From: Desulfosporosinus acidiphilus SJ4 | GTDB lineage: Bacteria; Bacillota; Desulfitobacteriia; Desulfitobacteriales; Desulfitobacteriaceae | Length of the DNA: 64,000 nt | Direction: 5' to 3' | Assembly (NCBI RefSeq): GCF_000255115.2 | Contig: NC_018068.1 | Span: forward strand, 4,862,838 to 4,926,837 | Shown: positions 55,998 through 64,000 of the stretch, piece after piece | Numbering within the stretch: position 1 is the stretch's first letter | Layout of the letters: the number at the start of each line of letters is the position of its first letter | The notes under the pieces: model-generated | What the model was told of the DNA's origin: nothing | Database searches by the model: none | Seen by the model: the letters and a program-made list of their open reading frames with translations, nothing else | Program-made: the position numbers and the translations under genes

Positions 55998-57458
55998 TCA
56001 TGGTCCAACATCCACAATTTTGGGAAGAGCTTTATAAACGCTCTGCTGCAAAGGCTCTGAACTAACAACGTTGCCATTAACTTTAACTGTACGGACTGAC
56101 TTAACAATATATCCGGGCTGACCAAGTTGCTTAACTACAGACTCTCCATGCTTTAGTGTTTTGTCTACCACGTGTTGTTCTTCAGGTTGAATAACAGACT
56201 CAGTAGTGTCCGTTATATTAACCTCCTGTCCTGGATTAACTTTACCATAAAGATCAATCGTTAAAGAATTCGAAGTGGACGATGTTCGGATTAATAGGTA
56301 TCCACCTGTATTGTTTCTAAACTTTAGATCTAAATCAGGATATGCGACCGTAGCATCCTGTCCTAAAGGAGCATAAGTAATTGCCAGATCATGATTAGAT
56401 CTTTGAGCCACAGCCAAATTAGCTAATAGACCCGTGTTGTATAATGTGCTGGAAACTTGGCAAATTCCTCCTGCCAAACCGGGAACAAATTTACCATCCA
56501 CAATAATATAGGCATCTTTATAACCGCCGGCGACAGTTCTTTCCCCAACGATATTATTAAATGACAGAATATCGTCAGGCTTTATAACAGCTTTATCGAG
56601 AGCCTTTGCGGCAAGCTGTACGTTCTCAGTCCGCGCTGTTTGTGAAGGATCGAAATGAGTTGTATAAGAAGCTAAAAGACCTGTGATTTTCTGTGCTTCC
56701 AGTTGGGAGGCTAATACTTTGGGCTTTTGTTCCTGATAATTAACTTTTAATTCTTTAACTGGGTCTGAGTAATTAATAGCTTTGATTTGAGTTTTTAAGG
56801 TCTCTGAATCATAGGCAAAACCAGCTTGTTCTTTGCTAATTACCATCACATTTTGGTCAGTTATTTGAAAAGATGCATCGACAGCAGGTTTATTATACTG
56901 CCCAAAAAGTTGATCTAAACATGTTTGCATTTTTTTGTCATCCCATTGAGAAGTAAGTTTAAAGTCAAGACCTTTTGCTGCTTCCCTCTTAGAATTAATT
57001 CGTTGATATAAGGAGCCAATACGACTGACGCCATAAGCATCTTTTAAAGCCTTGTCCGCAGAAAGTGTCAGTCCCAAGTCTTCTAATTTAACATCTTGAT
57101 CATGTTGACCATCAGTAAGTTTCACTGTTTGATTTAGTAAACTCTCAATGTCTTTATTTACGGCGGCTTTAGCTTGCAATTGAGACATATTACTAACATT
57201 GATCCCGGAAATTTTGACGCCTTCAACAATCGTATGATGATCCCACGTATAATACCCAACCGGTACACCAATAGCAAGCAATAAGATCAAAATCGATAAT
57301 GAGATAAAAAGCAGTTTTCTTCCAGAAATGCGATTCTTTTTAGTCCTGCGGTTTCGGGTAGTGATATGCGGATTTGAGAATTCTTCAGTTGTTAAAGCGT
57401 CAGTCTTGCTGGTTCTCATTCTTTGTTCAAGTGACTCGTCCAAATCGCACCTCCTCAT
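55998..57458 (-). CDS. VanW-domain cell-surface protein (YoaR-like)
   Basis: 486 residues: a polar cytoplasmic N-terminus, one membrane helix (about 47-70, KLLFISLSILILLLAIGVPV), two peptidoglycan-binding_4-like domains (about 75-290) and a VanW domain (about 300-440, with NIVGERTVAGGYKDAYIIVDG and GGICQVSSTLYN). VanW proteins accompany some vancomycin-resistance clusters, but homologues like this are general cell-wall proteins of clostridia. There are no van genes here, so resistance should not be inferred. Confidence 0.88.
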   Translation of the reverse strand: MRRCDLDESLEQRMRTSKTDALTTEEFSNPHITTRNRRTKKNRISGRKLLFISLSILILLLAIGVPVGYYTWDHHTIVEGVKISGINVSNMSQLQAKAAVNKDIESLLNQTVKLTDGQHDQDVKLEDLGLTLSADKALKDAYGVSRIGSLYQRINSKREAAKGLDFKLTSQWDDKKMQTCLDQLFGQYNKPAVDASFQITDQNVMVISKEQAGFAYDSETLKTQIKAINYSDPVKELKVNYQEQKPKVLASQLEAQKITGLLASYTTHFDPSQTARTENVQLAAKALDKAVIKPDDILSFNNIVGERTVAGGYKDAYIIVDGKFVPGLAGGICQVSSTLYNTGLLANLAVAQRSNHDLAITYAPLGQDATVAYPDLDLKFRNNTGGYLLIRTSSTSNSLTIDLYGKVNPGQEVNITDTTESVIQPEEQHVVDKTLKHGESVVKQLGQPGYIVKSVRTVKVNGNVVSSEPLQQSVYKALPKIVDVGP

Positions 57459-57585
57459 TCACTAAAATTCAGTGTTAATACTATTATTTCGACGCAAACA
57501 TCGTATTCCCTTCATAAAACTATAAAGAAAACTCGGCGGGAGACAAGCATTTGGCGCAGGCGGCCGCCGAGTTCACTTCTGCTAG

Positions 57586-57718
57586 AAAAGAAGGACACGA
57601 TCTTCGCACATATTAACTCTTCTGCTATATACAACCGAAGGATATGCTTTGTGCCATAAAAATAATTTCCATTATTCAGTGACACGGTTAAGCGCCACGA
57701 GGGCTGATAGTATAAAAG
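57586..57718 (+). repeat. Dispersed intergenic repeat, module B copy
   Basis: GATCTTCGCACATATTAACTC, CCGAAGGATATGCTTTGTGCC, GTGACACGGTTAAGCGCC and GGCTGATAGTATAAAA line up with the other B copies. It fills the 321-base gap between the VanW and rsmG genes. Confidence 0.7.
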
Positions 57719-57719
57719 A

Positions 57720-57744
57720 GCTTTACCGATTATGTTAGTAAAGC
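57720..57744 (-). terminator. Terminator of the mnmE-mnmG-rsmG operon
   Basis: GCTTTAC / GTAAAGC arms followed by TCTTTTAT, directly next to the module B tail. Confidence 0.75.
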
Positions 57745-57779
57745 ACTTAACCCAGGCCTATCTCCGTGAATAGCTGAGA

Positions 57780-58499
57780 TTAGTGAATAGGAGATTTCGA
57801 TGGAATGCCCGCTTTACGAGGATAGATGGAAGGGGTGTCCTTTTCCTTTTTTATAACAATAACTGCGCGATGTTCAGCACTCTCACCAAAACTATATTGT
57901 TGAATAGAATCTACAGTTGCACCCAATACTTTAAGAGCAGCCTTAGATTCTTCCAATTCATCCTTAGCTTGTAAGCCTTTTAACGAAAGAAATAATCCGT
58001 TCTTTTTAAGAATAGGAAGTGTAAACTCCAGTAATACAGGAAGGCGAGCAACAGCTCTGGAACCAACACTATCAAATTTCGCACGATATTGTGCATCTCG
58101 TCCAATATCTTCCGCACGTGCGTGAATCGTCCACGTATTCTTCAAACCTAATTCACTTATAACAATATCTAGAAAATCTAAGCGTTTTTTTAGAGAATCA
58201 ATTAAATAAACGTCTAATTCGGGTAGAAGAATTTTAATGGGTATTCCTGGAAACCCAGCGCCCGTTCCTAAATCCGCAAATTTAGTACCCTTAATGTATT
58301 TTCCAAGGACCATAGAATCAATAAAATGCTTTAAGATTATTTCAAGTGGTTCTGTAATTCTGGTAAGGTTTAATTTCCTGTTCCACTCGATCAGAAGATC
58401 TCCAAAAAGACATAGCTTGTTAATTTGCTGTTCCGATAAATCATAACCTAAATGTGCTAAGGTCAAAACTTTCATCTGAGAATCATAGTCTTTGAACAT
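57780..58499 (-). CDS. rsmG: 16S rRNA m7G527 methyltransferase RsmG
   Basis: 239 residues. The SAM-binding motif DLGTGAGFPGIPIKI lies at about 72-86, preceded by LNLTRITEPLEIILKHFIDSM, the RsmG (GidB) signature. It methylates G527 of 16S rRNA; loss gives low-level streptomycin resistance in other bacteria. The ATG overlaps the mnmG stop by one base (TAATG). Confidence 0.97.
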   Translation of the reverse strand: MFKDYDSQMKVLTLAHLGYDLSEQQINKLCLFGDLLIEWNRKLNLTRITEPLEIILKHFIDSMVLGKYIKGTKFADLGTGAGFPGIPIKILLPELDVYLIDSLKKRLDFLDIVISELGLKNTWTIHARAEDIGRDAQYRAKFDSVGSRAVARLPVLLEFTLPILKKNGLFLSLKGLQAKDELEESKAALKVLGATVDSIQQYSFGESAEHRAVIVIKKEKDTPSIYPRKAGIPSKSPIH

Positions 58500-60403
58500 T
58501 ACCTATTTCCCCCTCTGAATTGTTGTTCAAGGAAAACAAGTAATACTGAAATGTCAGCCGGAGTAACTCCTGTAATTCGTGACGCCTGACCCACGTTTCG
58601 GGGTTTTACTTCCATTAAACGTTGTCTGCCCTCAGTAGATAAACCTTTAACTTCCGTATAATTAAAATCATTAGGTAAAAGCCTATCTTCCATTTTGGCG
58701 AATTTCTCTATATCCATCCATTGCTTTTCTATATAACCGGCATATTTAGTTTCAATAACTGCAACTTCCAAGACCTCTTTCGAATAGTTAGCTAATTCCG
58801 GAATTAGTTCATTCATATGGGATAATGTTATTTCAGGTCTACGGAGTAAATCAAGGGCGTTTATACCGCCGCGTACCGGAGTCGAATTTGCATCAGCCAT
58901 TACCCTCCCTAAATCATGACTAGAGGGAGAGAAAACTGTTGATTTCCAAAGATGCTTAATTTCCTCCAACTCATTCTTCTTACTTTGGAAACGAATCCAA
59001 CGCTCATCATCAACCAACCCAATACTACGCCCTTTTTCTGTAAGCCTAAGATCGGCATTATCCTGCCTTAGTACTAAACGGTATTCGGCACGTGATGTTA
59101 AAAGGCGATATGGTTCCTTTACACCCTTTGTTACTAAATCATCGACCATTACACCTAAGTATCCATCTGAACGACGCAAAACAAACGGATCTTTATCTAA
59201 ACAACGCATTGCTGCATTAATACCGGCAATTAAACCCTGAGCTGCAGCTTCTTCATAACCTGAAGTACCATTTAATTGGCCCGCTGTAAATAAGCCAGGC
59301 AGTTGACGTACTTCAAGACCTAAAGACAATTGGTGTGGAAAAACGTAATCATATTCAATAGCATATCCAGGTCGAAGCATTTTTACATGATTTAAGCCGG
59401 GAATACTTTGCAGAATTTGTACTTGAACCTCTTCAGGCATACTGGTAGATAATCCGGCCACATACAATTCATCGGTATTCCAACCTTCAGGTTCAAGAAA
59501 AATCTGATGGGCATCACGATCGGCAAAACGCACAACTTTATCTTCTATTGAAGGACAATACCTAGGACCAATTCCCTCTATTTTACCGGAATAAAGAGGT
59601 GCACGATAAAGATTTTCTTTAATGATTTCGTGAGTTTTCTTAGAAGTATAACCAAGCCAGCAAGGAACTTGTTTTGTGGGGTCATCCTGCCAGAAAATAC
59701 TCTTAGTAGGAAGAAAAGAAAATTTCCAAAGAGAATCATCACCTGGTTGCACTTTAAGTTCAGAATAATCAACAGAAAGTCGGTGTATTCGAGGAGGAGT
59801 TCCCGTTTTAAATCTGCCTAACTCTATTCCGGCATCTTTTAGAGATTCAGAAAGACATAGGGAAGGCATTTGTCCATTGGGTCCACCCTCGTACATTGAA
59901 TCACCAATAATAATTCTGCCGCGAAGATAGGTACCACTGGTTAAGACAATATTTTGAGATTCAAATCGCGCGCCGGTTCTTGTCACAACTCCGGCCATCT
60001 GATAGTTTTCAACAACTAACCGTTCCGCCAATCCTTGAATAACCGTTAAATTAGGCTGGTTAAACAAAACAGTACGCATGTTATTCTGATAAGCCTGCTT
60101 ATCAGATTGGACCCGTAATGCATAAACAGCAGGTCCTTTGCCGGTATTTAACATTTTTACTTGCAGGGAGGTTGTATCTGCATTAATCCCCATCTCTCCT
60201 CCCAGGGCATCGATTTCGCGAACCAAATGTCCCTTCGCCGGACCACCAATTGACGGATTGCAGGGCATGTGGGCGATTGTGTCAAGATTCAAAGTAATAA
60301 GCAGCGTTTTACATCCTAACCTGGCAGATGCTAAGGCTGCTTCACAGCCTGCATGACCAGCGCCAACAACAATTACATCATAGTTTCCAGCAAAATATTC
60401 CAA
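58499..60403 (-). CDS. mnmG: tRNA uridine 5-carboxymethylaminomethyl synthesis enzyme MnmG
   Basis: About 634-residue FAD protein that with MnmE modifies U34 of tRNAs. FAD motif VIVVGAGHAGCEAALASARLG, and the two GidA signatures GPRYCPSIEDK and GQLNGTSGYEEAAAQGL. I chose TTG 60403 (seven bases after GTAGG) giving MEYFAGNYDVIVVG; a longer frame to 60427 overlaps mnmE. It completes the mnmE-mnmG-rsmG unit. Confidence 0.97.
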   Translation of the reverse strand: MEYFAGNYDVIVVGAGHAGCEAALASARLGCKTLLITLNLDTIAHMPCNPSIGGPAKGHLVREIDALGGEMGINADTTSLQVKMLNTGKGPAVYALRVQSDKQAYQNNMRTVLFNQPNLTVIQGLAERLVVENYQMAGVVTRTGARFESQNIVLTSGTYLRGRIIIGDSMYEGGPNGQMPSLCLSESLKDAGIELGRFKTGTPPRIHRLSVDYSELKVQPGDDSLWKFSFLPTKSIFWQDDPTKQVPCWLGYTSKKTHEIIKENLYRAPLYSGKIEGIGPRYCPSIEDKVVRFADRDAHQIFLEPEGWNTDELYVAGLSTSMPEEVQVQILQSIPGLNHVKMLRPGYAIEYDYVFPHQLSLGLEVRQLPGLFTAGQLNGTSGYEEAAAQGLIAGINAAMRCLDKDPFVLRRSDGYLGVMVDDLVTKGVKEPYRLLTSRAEYRLVLRQDNADLRLTEKGRSIGLVDDERWIRFQSKKNELEEIKHLWKSTVFSPSSHDLGRVMADANSTPVRGGINALDLLRRPEITLSHMNELIPELANYSKEVLEVAVIETKYAGYIEKQWMDIEKFAKMEDRLLPNDFNYTEVKGLSTEGRQRLMEVKPRNVGQASRITGVTPADISVLLVFLEQQFRGGNR

Positions 60404-60411
60404 GATTAAAC

Positions 60412-61770
60412 CTACTTTCCAATACAAAATCGTGAAAAAATATCTTCTAATAGAGATTCCTGTACATTGTGCCCGGTGAGTTCAGAAATATATTGAAGCG
60501 CTTGACGAATATCAATTGAGATAATATCCCAGGGCATCAAAGAATTTAAGCTGCTCTTCGCCTGTTGGAGAGCTGTATAACTATGTTCCAAAGAAGAAAT
60601 TTGACGTGCATTCGAGAGCAATGGCTCCGAATAATTTTTTACTTCCCCCTGGTAAACTCTTCGTTTGATTTCTTCCTCGAGTTTGTCAAACCCTTGGTGA
60701 AGGAGCACAGAAAAAGGAATCCAATGCTCAATATTATTTATACTAAGTATTTCATTGTTAAGCAAATCGATTTTATTAACGAGCACAATAACTTTCTCAG
60801 CATAGGTTTGAAAAATTGTTAACTCTTCCTCCGAAAACGGAACATTTGCCTGAATTACTAAAATAATAAGATCGGCCTTTTTTAAGGCAGCCCAGGTTCT
60901 CTCTATTCCGATCCTTTCAACAGTATCCTCGCTTTCCCAAATCCCGGCAGTATCCACCAATTGTAAGAGTATTCCTCCGACATTGACTGATTCCCTTATT
61001 TCGTCTCTCGTTGTCCCTGGAATATCCGTCACAATAGCCCGTTCTTCTTTTAACAGAGCATTAAGAAGACTAGATTTACCTACGTTTGGCCGCCCCGCGA
61101 TTACCGTAAGCAGCCCTTCACGTAATATTTTACCGGTCTTGCTGCCCTTCAATAAATCATTAGTTATAGAGATTGCCTTTTCAATGCGGTAATTTAGTGC
61201 ATTACGATCTAAACTTTCAACGTCATCTTCAGGAAAATCAATTCCGGCTTCGATAAAAGCTAAAATTTCTAGGATCTTTTCCCTTAGATCCATGATTTGT
61301 TTTGACAATCCCCCACTAAGCTGAGATAAGGCCAGATCTGCAGATGATTCGGTTTTTGAAGTAATAAGATCGATAATGGCTTCTGCTTGTACTAAATCTA
61401 ATTTGCCATTTAAAAAAGCTCTTTTAGAAAACTCCCCCGGTTCTGCAAGGTGAGCACCATGGCGAAGACAGGTATTTAATATTCTTTGAGCAATAAAAGG
61501 TCCGCCATGACAATTTATTTCATAGACATCTTCCCCTGTAAAAGAATTAGGAGCAGACATTTTGCTAATCAGAACCTCATCCAGTACACGCTCTCCATCT
61601 TTAAAAGTACCAAGGTATAACGTAAAATTTCCTTGAAGAGACCAGCGCTCTTTTGATTTAGGTACAAAACATTCGCCAATAATTCTAGCCGAATCGGGTC
61701 CGCTTAGACGGATAATATGAATACTGGCTTCTCCCATGGCAGTAGCCGGAGCAACAATCGTTTCTTCCAC
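60412..61770 (-). CDS. mnmE: tRNA modification GTPase MnmE
   Basis: 452 residues. N-terminal tetrahydrofolate-binding domain, helical domain and inserted G domain with G1 GRPNVGKSS, G2/G3 PGTTRDEI and DTAGI, G4 NKIDLL, and C-terminal FCIGK, whose Cys-Ile-Gly-Lys end is required for function. It works with MnmG to make cmnm5U/cmnm5s2U. First gene of the operon, following a module B repeat. Confidence 0.98.
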   Translation of the reverse strand: MEETIVAPATAMGEASIHIIRLSGPDSARIIGECFVPKSKERWSLQGNFTLYLGTFKDGERVLDEVLISKMSAPNSFTGEDVYEINCHGGPFIAQRILNTCLRHGAHLAEPGEFSKRAFLNGKLDLVQAEAIIDLITSKTESSADLALSQLSGGLSKQIMDLREKILEILAFIEAGIDFPEDDVESLDRNALNYRIEKAISITNDLLKGSKTGKILREGLLTVIAGRPNVGKSSLLNALLKEERAIVTDIPGTTRDEIRESVNVGGILLQLVDTAGIWESEDTVERIGIERTWAALKKADLIILVIQANVPFSEEELTIFQTYAEKVIVLVNKIDLLNNEILSINNIEHWIPFSVLLHQGFDKLEEEIKRRVYQGEVKNYSEPLLSNARQISSLEHSYTALQQAKSSLNSLMPWDIISIDIRQALQYISELTGHNVQESLLEDIFSRFCIGK

Positions 61771-61879
61771 TTGATCATCTCCATAACAAATTATCGAAAG
61801 GAAAGCATAACCGAAGGTTATACTCTCTAAGAATGCTTAGCTCGAGTTGAGCCTCCGGAAAAATCAGCAGATTAGTTGA

Positions 61880-61965
61880 ACTCAAAGTTTATACTTTCTG
61901 CCCTGGAAATGATTTCTCATTCAGCAGTGAAGCCGTTAGCGAGATAGAGGTTTGATAGTATAAAA
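61880..61965 (+). repeat. Dispersed intergenic repeat, module B copy
   Basis: TTTATACTTTCTGCCCTGGAAATG..CAGTGAAGCCGTTAGCG..ATAGAGGTTTGATAGTATAAAA lines up with the 3' half of module B at 48470-48546. A second short arm (AACCGAAGGTTATACTCTCT) lies just before it. Confidence 0.7.
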
Positions 61966-61967
61966 AA

Positions 61968-61985
61968 GAGGGGTTAATCCCCCTC
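61968..61985 (-). terminator. Terminator of the rnpA-jag block
   Basis: GAGGGG-GATTAA-CCCCTC followed by TTTTTT on the minus strand, 60 bases past the jag stop. Confidence 0.88.
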
Positions 61986-62047
61986 AACTTATCCACCTTG
62001 ATTGCTAAATAATTAAGTTTGAAGGCGGCTAATAAAGAATAGTTCTT

Positions 62048-62674
62048 TTAGCCTCTTTTTGGAGCAATAACTACTCGCCGATTAGGATCATCACCCTCAC
62101 TAAAGGTTGAAATCCTATTATCATCCTGCAAAGAAGTATGAATTATTCTCCGTTCGTGGGGATTCATAGGTTCTAAGACAATTTTAACGCCGGTTCTTTT
62201 AACCTTATCTGATAAGCGTTTCGCTAGACGAATAAGAGTATCCTCACGCCGGATTCTATAACCTTCAACATCTACAACGATACGAACACGTTCCGATAAT
62301 TGTTTAGCGACGGCTAAATTTGTTAAATATTGCAGAGCATCTAATGTATCTCCTCGACGACCAATTAATATTCCAAGTTCGGGTCCTGTTATATTAATAT
62401 GCCAGTGTTCAGAATCCTTTTTAACCTGAGTTTCGGCTTTGACACCCATAGCCTTACAAACACTAAGAATGAATTCCGTAGCCAACTGACCAGGATCATC
62501 TTGGTAAGTCACTCTTACTTTTGCCAGCTTAGTTCCAAAAAGTCCAAACAGGCCCTTCTTAGCAGGTTCCTCAATAATTTCAACCTGGACATATTTTCTA
62601 TCAACTGCTAATTCCTGAATCCCAGCGGCGATCGCTTCTTCAACCGTTTTTCCGGTTTTCTCTACTATCCTCAT
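62048..62674 (-). CDS. jag: RNA-binding protein Jag/KhpB (SpoIIIJ-associated)
   Basis: 208 residues with an N-terminal Jag_N segment (about 1-50, EKTGKTVEEAIAAGIQEL and KKGLFGLFGTK), a KH domain with GRRGDTLDALQYL (about 115-127), and an R3H domain (about 148-205, NPHERRIIH). It binds RNA and in other Firmicutes works with KhpA in cell division and sporulation. It follows yidC, the usual spoIIIJ-jag order. Confidence 0.96.
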   Translation of the reverse strand: MRIVEKTGKTVEEAIAAGIQELAVDRKYVQVEIIEEPAKKGLFGLFGTKLAKVRVTYQDDPGQLATEFILSVCKAMGVKAETQVKKDSEHWHINITGPELGILIGRRGDTLDALQYLTNLAVAKQLSERVRIVVDVEGYRIRREDTLIRLAKRLSDKVKRTGVKIVLEPMNPHERRIIHTSLQDDNRISTFSEGDDPNRRVVIAPKRG

Positions 62675-62705
62675 GAACGATCCCTCCTCGCGTCTTCCCC
62701 GTTAT

Positions 62706-63380
62706 CTATACAGCGCTTTTCTTTTGATTTGATAATTTTCGATTAATATATAATTGTTGAAGTATCGATACACAGTTCATTGTCACCCAATACAAGGCCA
62801 AACCAGATGGTACCGTAGCGCTAATATAAGCAAAAAATAAAGGCATTATGTATAACATCGTTTTTTGTGTCGGATCAGATGAAGCATTTGGATTCGTAAC
62901 TTTTGTTTGTAAGAACGTCGTTGCCGCTGCAAAAAGAGGCAAAATAATGTGATAACTAAGAGTAAACCCATAGATTTTAGTCAAATCAAACCCTAAAAAC
63001 CAGTGAGCTGCATTGGCAGATGCACCATAGGGGAAATTACGCAAAGTACTATATAAACCCCAAAAAATCGGCAATTGAATAACAATAGGCAAACAACCAC
63101 CCATTGGATTCACTTGATGCTCTTTATACAACTCCATAATTTCGGCATTGGCTTTTTCTTTGTCATTTTTATGTTTGGCTTGTATTGCCTTAATCTTCGG
63201 CTGAAGATCAACAGTTTTTCGCATTGAAGCCATTTGTTTATAAGTTAACGGATATATAATGGTCTTAATCAAAATTGTCAGCAAAATGATTGCTACACCA
63301 TAATTAGGAAGTCCCAGAGCAGACGATAAATTATAGAAAATATTTAATAAGTAAGTCATCCATTGAACAATAATACTCAC
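62706..63380 (-). CDS. yidC: Membrane protein insertase YidC (SpoIIIJ)
   Basis: 224 residues of the short Gram-positive type with five helices: NYGVAIILLTILIKTIIYPL, GCLPIVIQLPIFWGLY and LYWVTMNCVSILQQLYI mark the conserved core. It lacks the large periplasmic domain of Proteobacterial YidC and shows no lipoprotein Cys. The positive residue in the hydrophilic groove is Lys (LTILIKT) instead of the Arg of SpoIIIJ; a charge is kept. It inserts small membrane proteins and is needed for the sporulation channel. Confidence 0.96.
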   Translation of the reverse strand: MSIIVQWMTYLLNIFYNLSSALGLPNYGVAIILLTILIKTIIYPLTYKQMASMRKTVDLQPKIKAIQAKHKNDKEKANAEIMELYKEHQVNPMGGCLPIVIQLPIFWGLYSTLRNFPYGASANAAHWFLGFDLTKIYGFTLSYHIILPLFAAATTFLQTKVTNPNASSDPTQKTMLYIMPLFFAYISATVPSGLALYWVTMNCVSILQQLYINRKLSNQKKSAV

Positions 63381-63391
63381 AAAAGCCCTCC

Positions 63392-63598
63392 TTAAACTGG
63401 ATCATGCCCTCCCGGGTGAAACGGGTGGCATTTTAATATTCTAACGAGTGATTTATAACTCCCTCGAAAAAAACCATATTTTTTTAATGCTTGAATAGAA
63501 TACTCAGAACATGTGGGATAAAAACGGCATGTCTGACCTTTAAGCGGTGAAATAAACTTTTGGTAAAAACGCAAAATAAAAATTACTAATTGTCTCAT
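63392..63598 (-). CDS. yidD: Membrane protein insertion efficiency factor YidD
   Basis: 68 residues with the family signature [20 protein letters not shown] followed by SEYS and the end HPGGHDPV. It assists YidC-dependent insertion. It sits between rnpA and yidC with 11-base gaps, as in nearly all bacteria. Confidence 0.98.
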   Translation of the reverse strand: MRQLVIFILRFYQKFISPLKGQTCRFYPTCSEYSIQALKKYGFFRGSYKSLVRILKCHPFHPGGHDPV

Positions 63599-63608
63599 TT
63601 GAAATGAC

Positions 63609-63950
63609 TCATTTCGTGATGATTAAAGCATTTGCTTTTTTTAGCATTAACATGATAGAAGTTTCTACTTCAGCAAAGGAAACTCCTTTGATCTTAGTCC
63701 TTGCAATAAAAATAATTTGTAAATCAGGTTTTATTTGAGAGATATGTAATCGTACAACTTCTCGCAATAATCTTTTAGCACGATTCCTTTGGACTGAATT
63801 TCCAACCTTTTTGGAAGCTATAAATCCAAATCTCTGGTGTTTACCTCTGAAAATATAGATAGCAGCATATTTTACAGAAAAATTTTTACCACGTTCAAAT
63901 ATTTCTTTAAAGCCTGATTTTTTGCGTAACCTTAATTCTTTTTTAAGCAT
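63609..63950 (-). CDS. rnpA: Ribonuclease P protein component
   Basis: 113 residues, with the RNR motif [19 protein letters not shown] in the expected place for binding RNase P RNA and the 5' leader of pre-tRNA. I chose ATG 63950 ([15 protein letters not shown]) behind GGAGG; the nine residues upstream are unlikely. rpmH should lie directly beyond 64000. Confidence 0.97.
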   Translation of the reverse strand: MLKKELRLRKKSGFKEIFERGKNFSVKYAAIYIFRGKHQRFGFIASKKVGNSVQRNRAKRLLREVVRLHISQIKPDLQIIFIARTKIKGVSFAEVETSIMLMLKKANALIITK

Positions 63951-64000
63951 AATTCCTCCAGGCTTACAACATGGCAACCCAATTATATTCTAACTCTAAA

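Noticed and set aside
55998..57458. Vancomycin-resistance gene on the basis of the VanW domain
   Set aside because: No vanHAX or regulator is near; stand-alone VanW proteins are common cell-wall proteins.

Overview
This window looks like the chromosome of an anaerobic, endospore-forming, low-GC Firmicute of the Peptococcaceae/Desulfitobacteriaceae type (Desulfosporosinus- or Desulfitobacterium-like; inferred from gene content, not from a search). The grounds are the spore germination pair sleB-ypeB, a Spo0E-like phosphatase, a LonC-type spore protease, YyaC, the clostridial ribosomal peptide SCIFF with its maturase, a molybdopterin oxidoreductase, and selenocysteine machinery (tRNA-Sec and SelB). 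Almost all genes lie on the minus strand. The right edge carries the order jag-yidC-yidD-rnpA, so rpmH, dnaA and the origin are expected just beyond position 64000. The window is therefore the left, leading-strand arm next to oriC.

Layout. 1-3 kb: argS (5' end only), a DUF1934 gene, ypeB and sleB. 3-8 kb: a radical SAM protein, an MGDG-synthase-like glycosyltransferase, a YbaK deacylase and glnS. 8-11 kb: an HtrA protease, WalJ and a TPR protein. 11-15 kb: a molybdopterin oxidoreductase, then SCIFF maturase and the 46-residue SCIFF peptide. 15-17 kb: an Mg2+-sensing M-box riboswitch over a CBS/MgtE_N protein, flanked by what look like two broken small genes. 17-20 kb: a Spo0E-like protein, a MarR regulator, a Tat-exported phosphoesterase and small unknowns. 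20-24.5 kb: four tRNAs and two c-di-GMP-I riboswitches, one over an HD-GYP protein and one over a chemoreceptor. 24.5-40 kb: a conserved core block (purA, purB, FAD oxidoreductase, dnaB, lonC, rplI, yybS, mazG-like, rpsR, ssb, rpsF, ychF, DUF951, mscS, M18 aminopeptidase, cvpA). 40-51 kb: tRNA-Sec, a CBS protein, a complete branched-chain amino acid ABC transporter with two binding proteins, and selB. 51-64 kb: an YkvI transporter, yyaC, DUF4446, a split DUF554 gene, three parS sites, parB, parA, a VanW protein, rsmG, mnmG, mnmE, jag, yidC, yidD and rnpA.

How it works together. The right arm is housekeeping near the origin: chromosome segregation (parABS), tRNA wobble modification (mnmEG), membrane insertion (yidC) and RNase P. 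Several units are controlled by RNA: Mg2+ by the M-box, and motility or second-messenger turnover by the two c-di-GMP switches. Hairpins after scfA and after the liv binding-protein gene probably set product ratios. The most unusual features are a family of hairpin-rich intergenic repeats in two linked modules (A and B) found at about ten sites, a DUF554 gene interrupted by an in-frame amber codon, and the apparently decaying Mg2+ operon.
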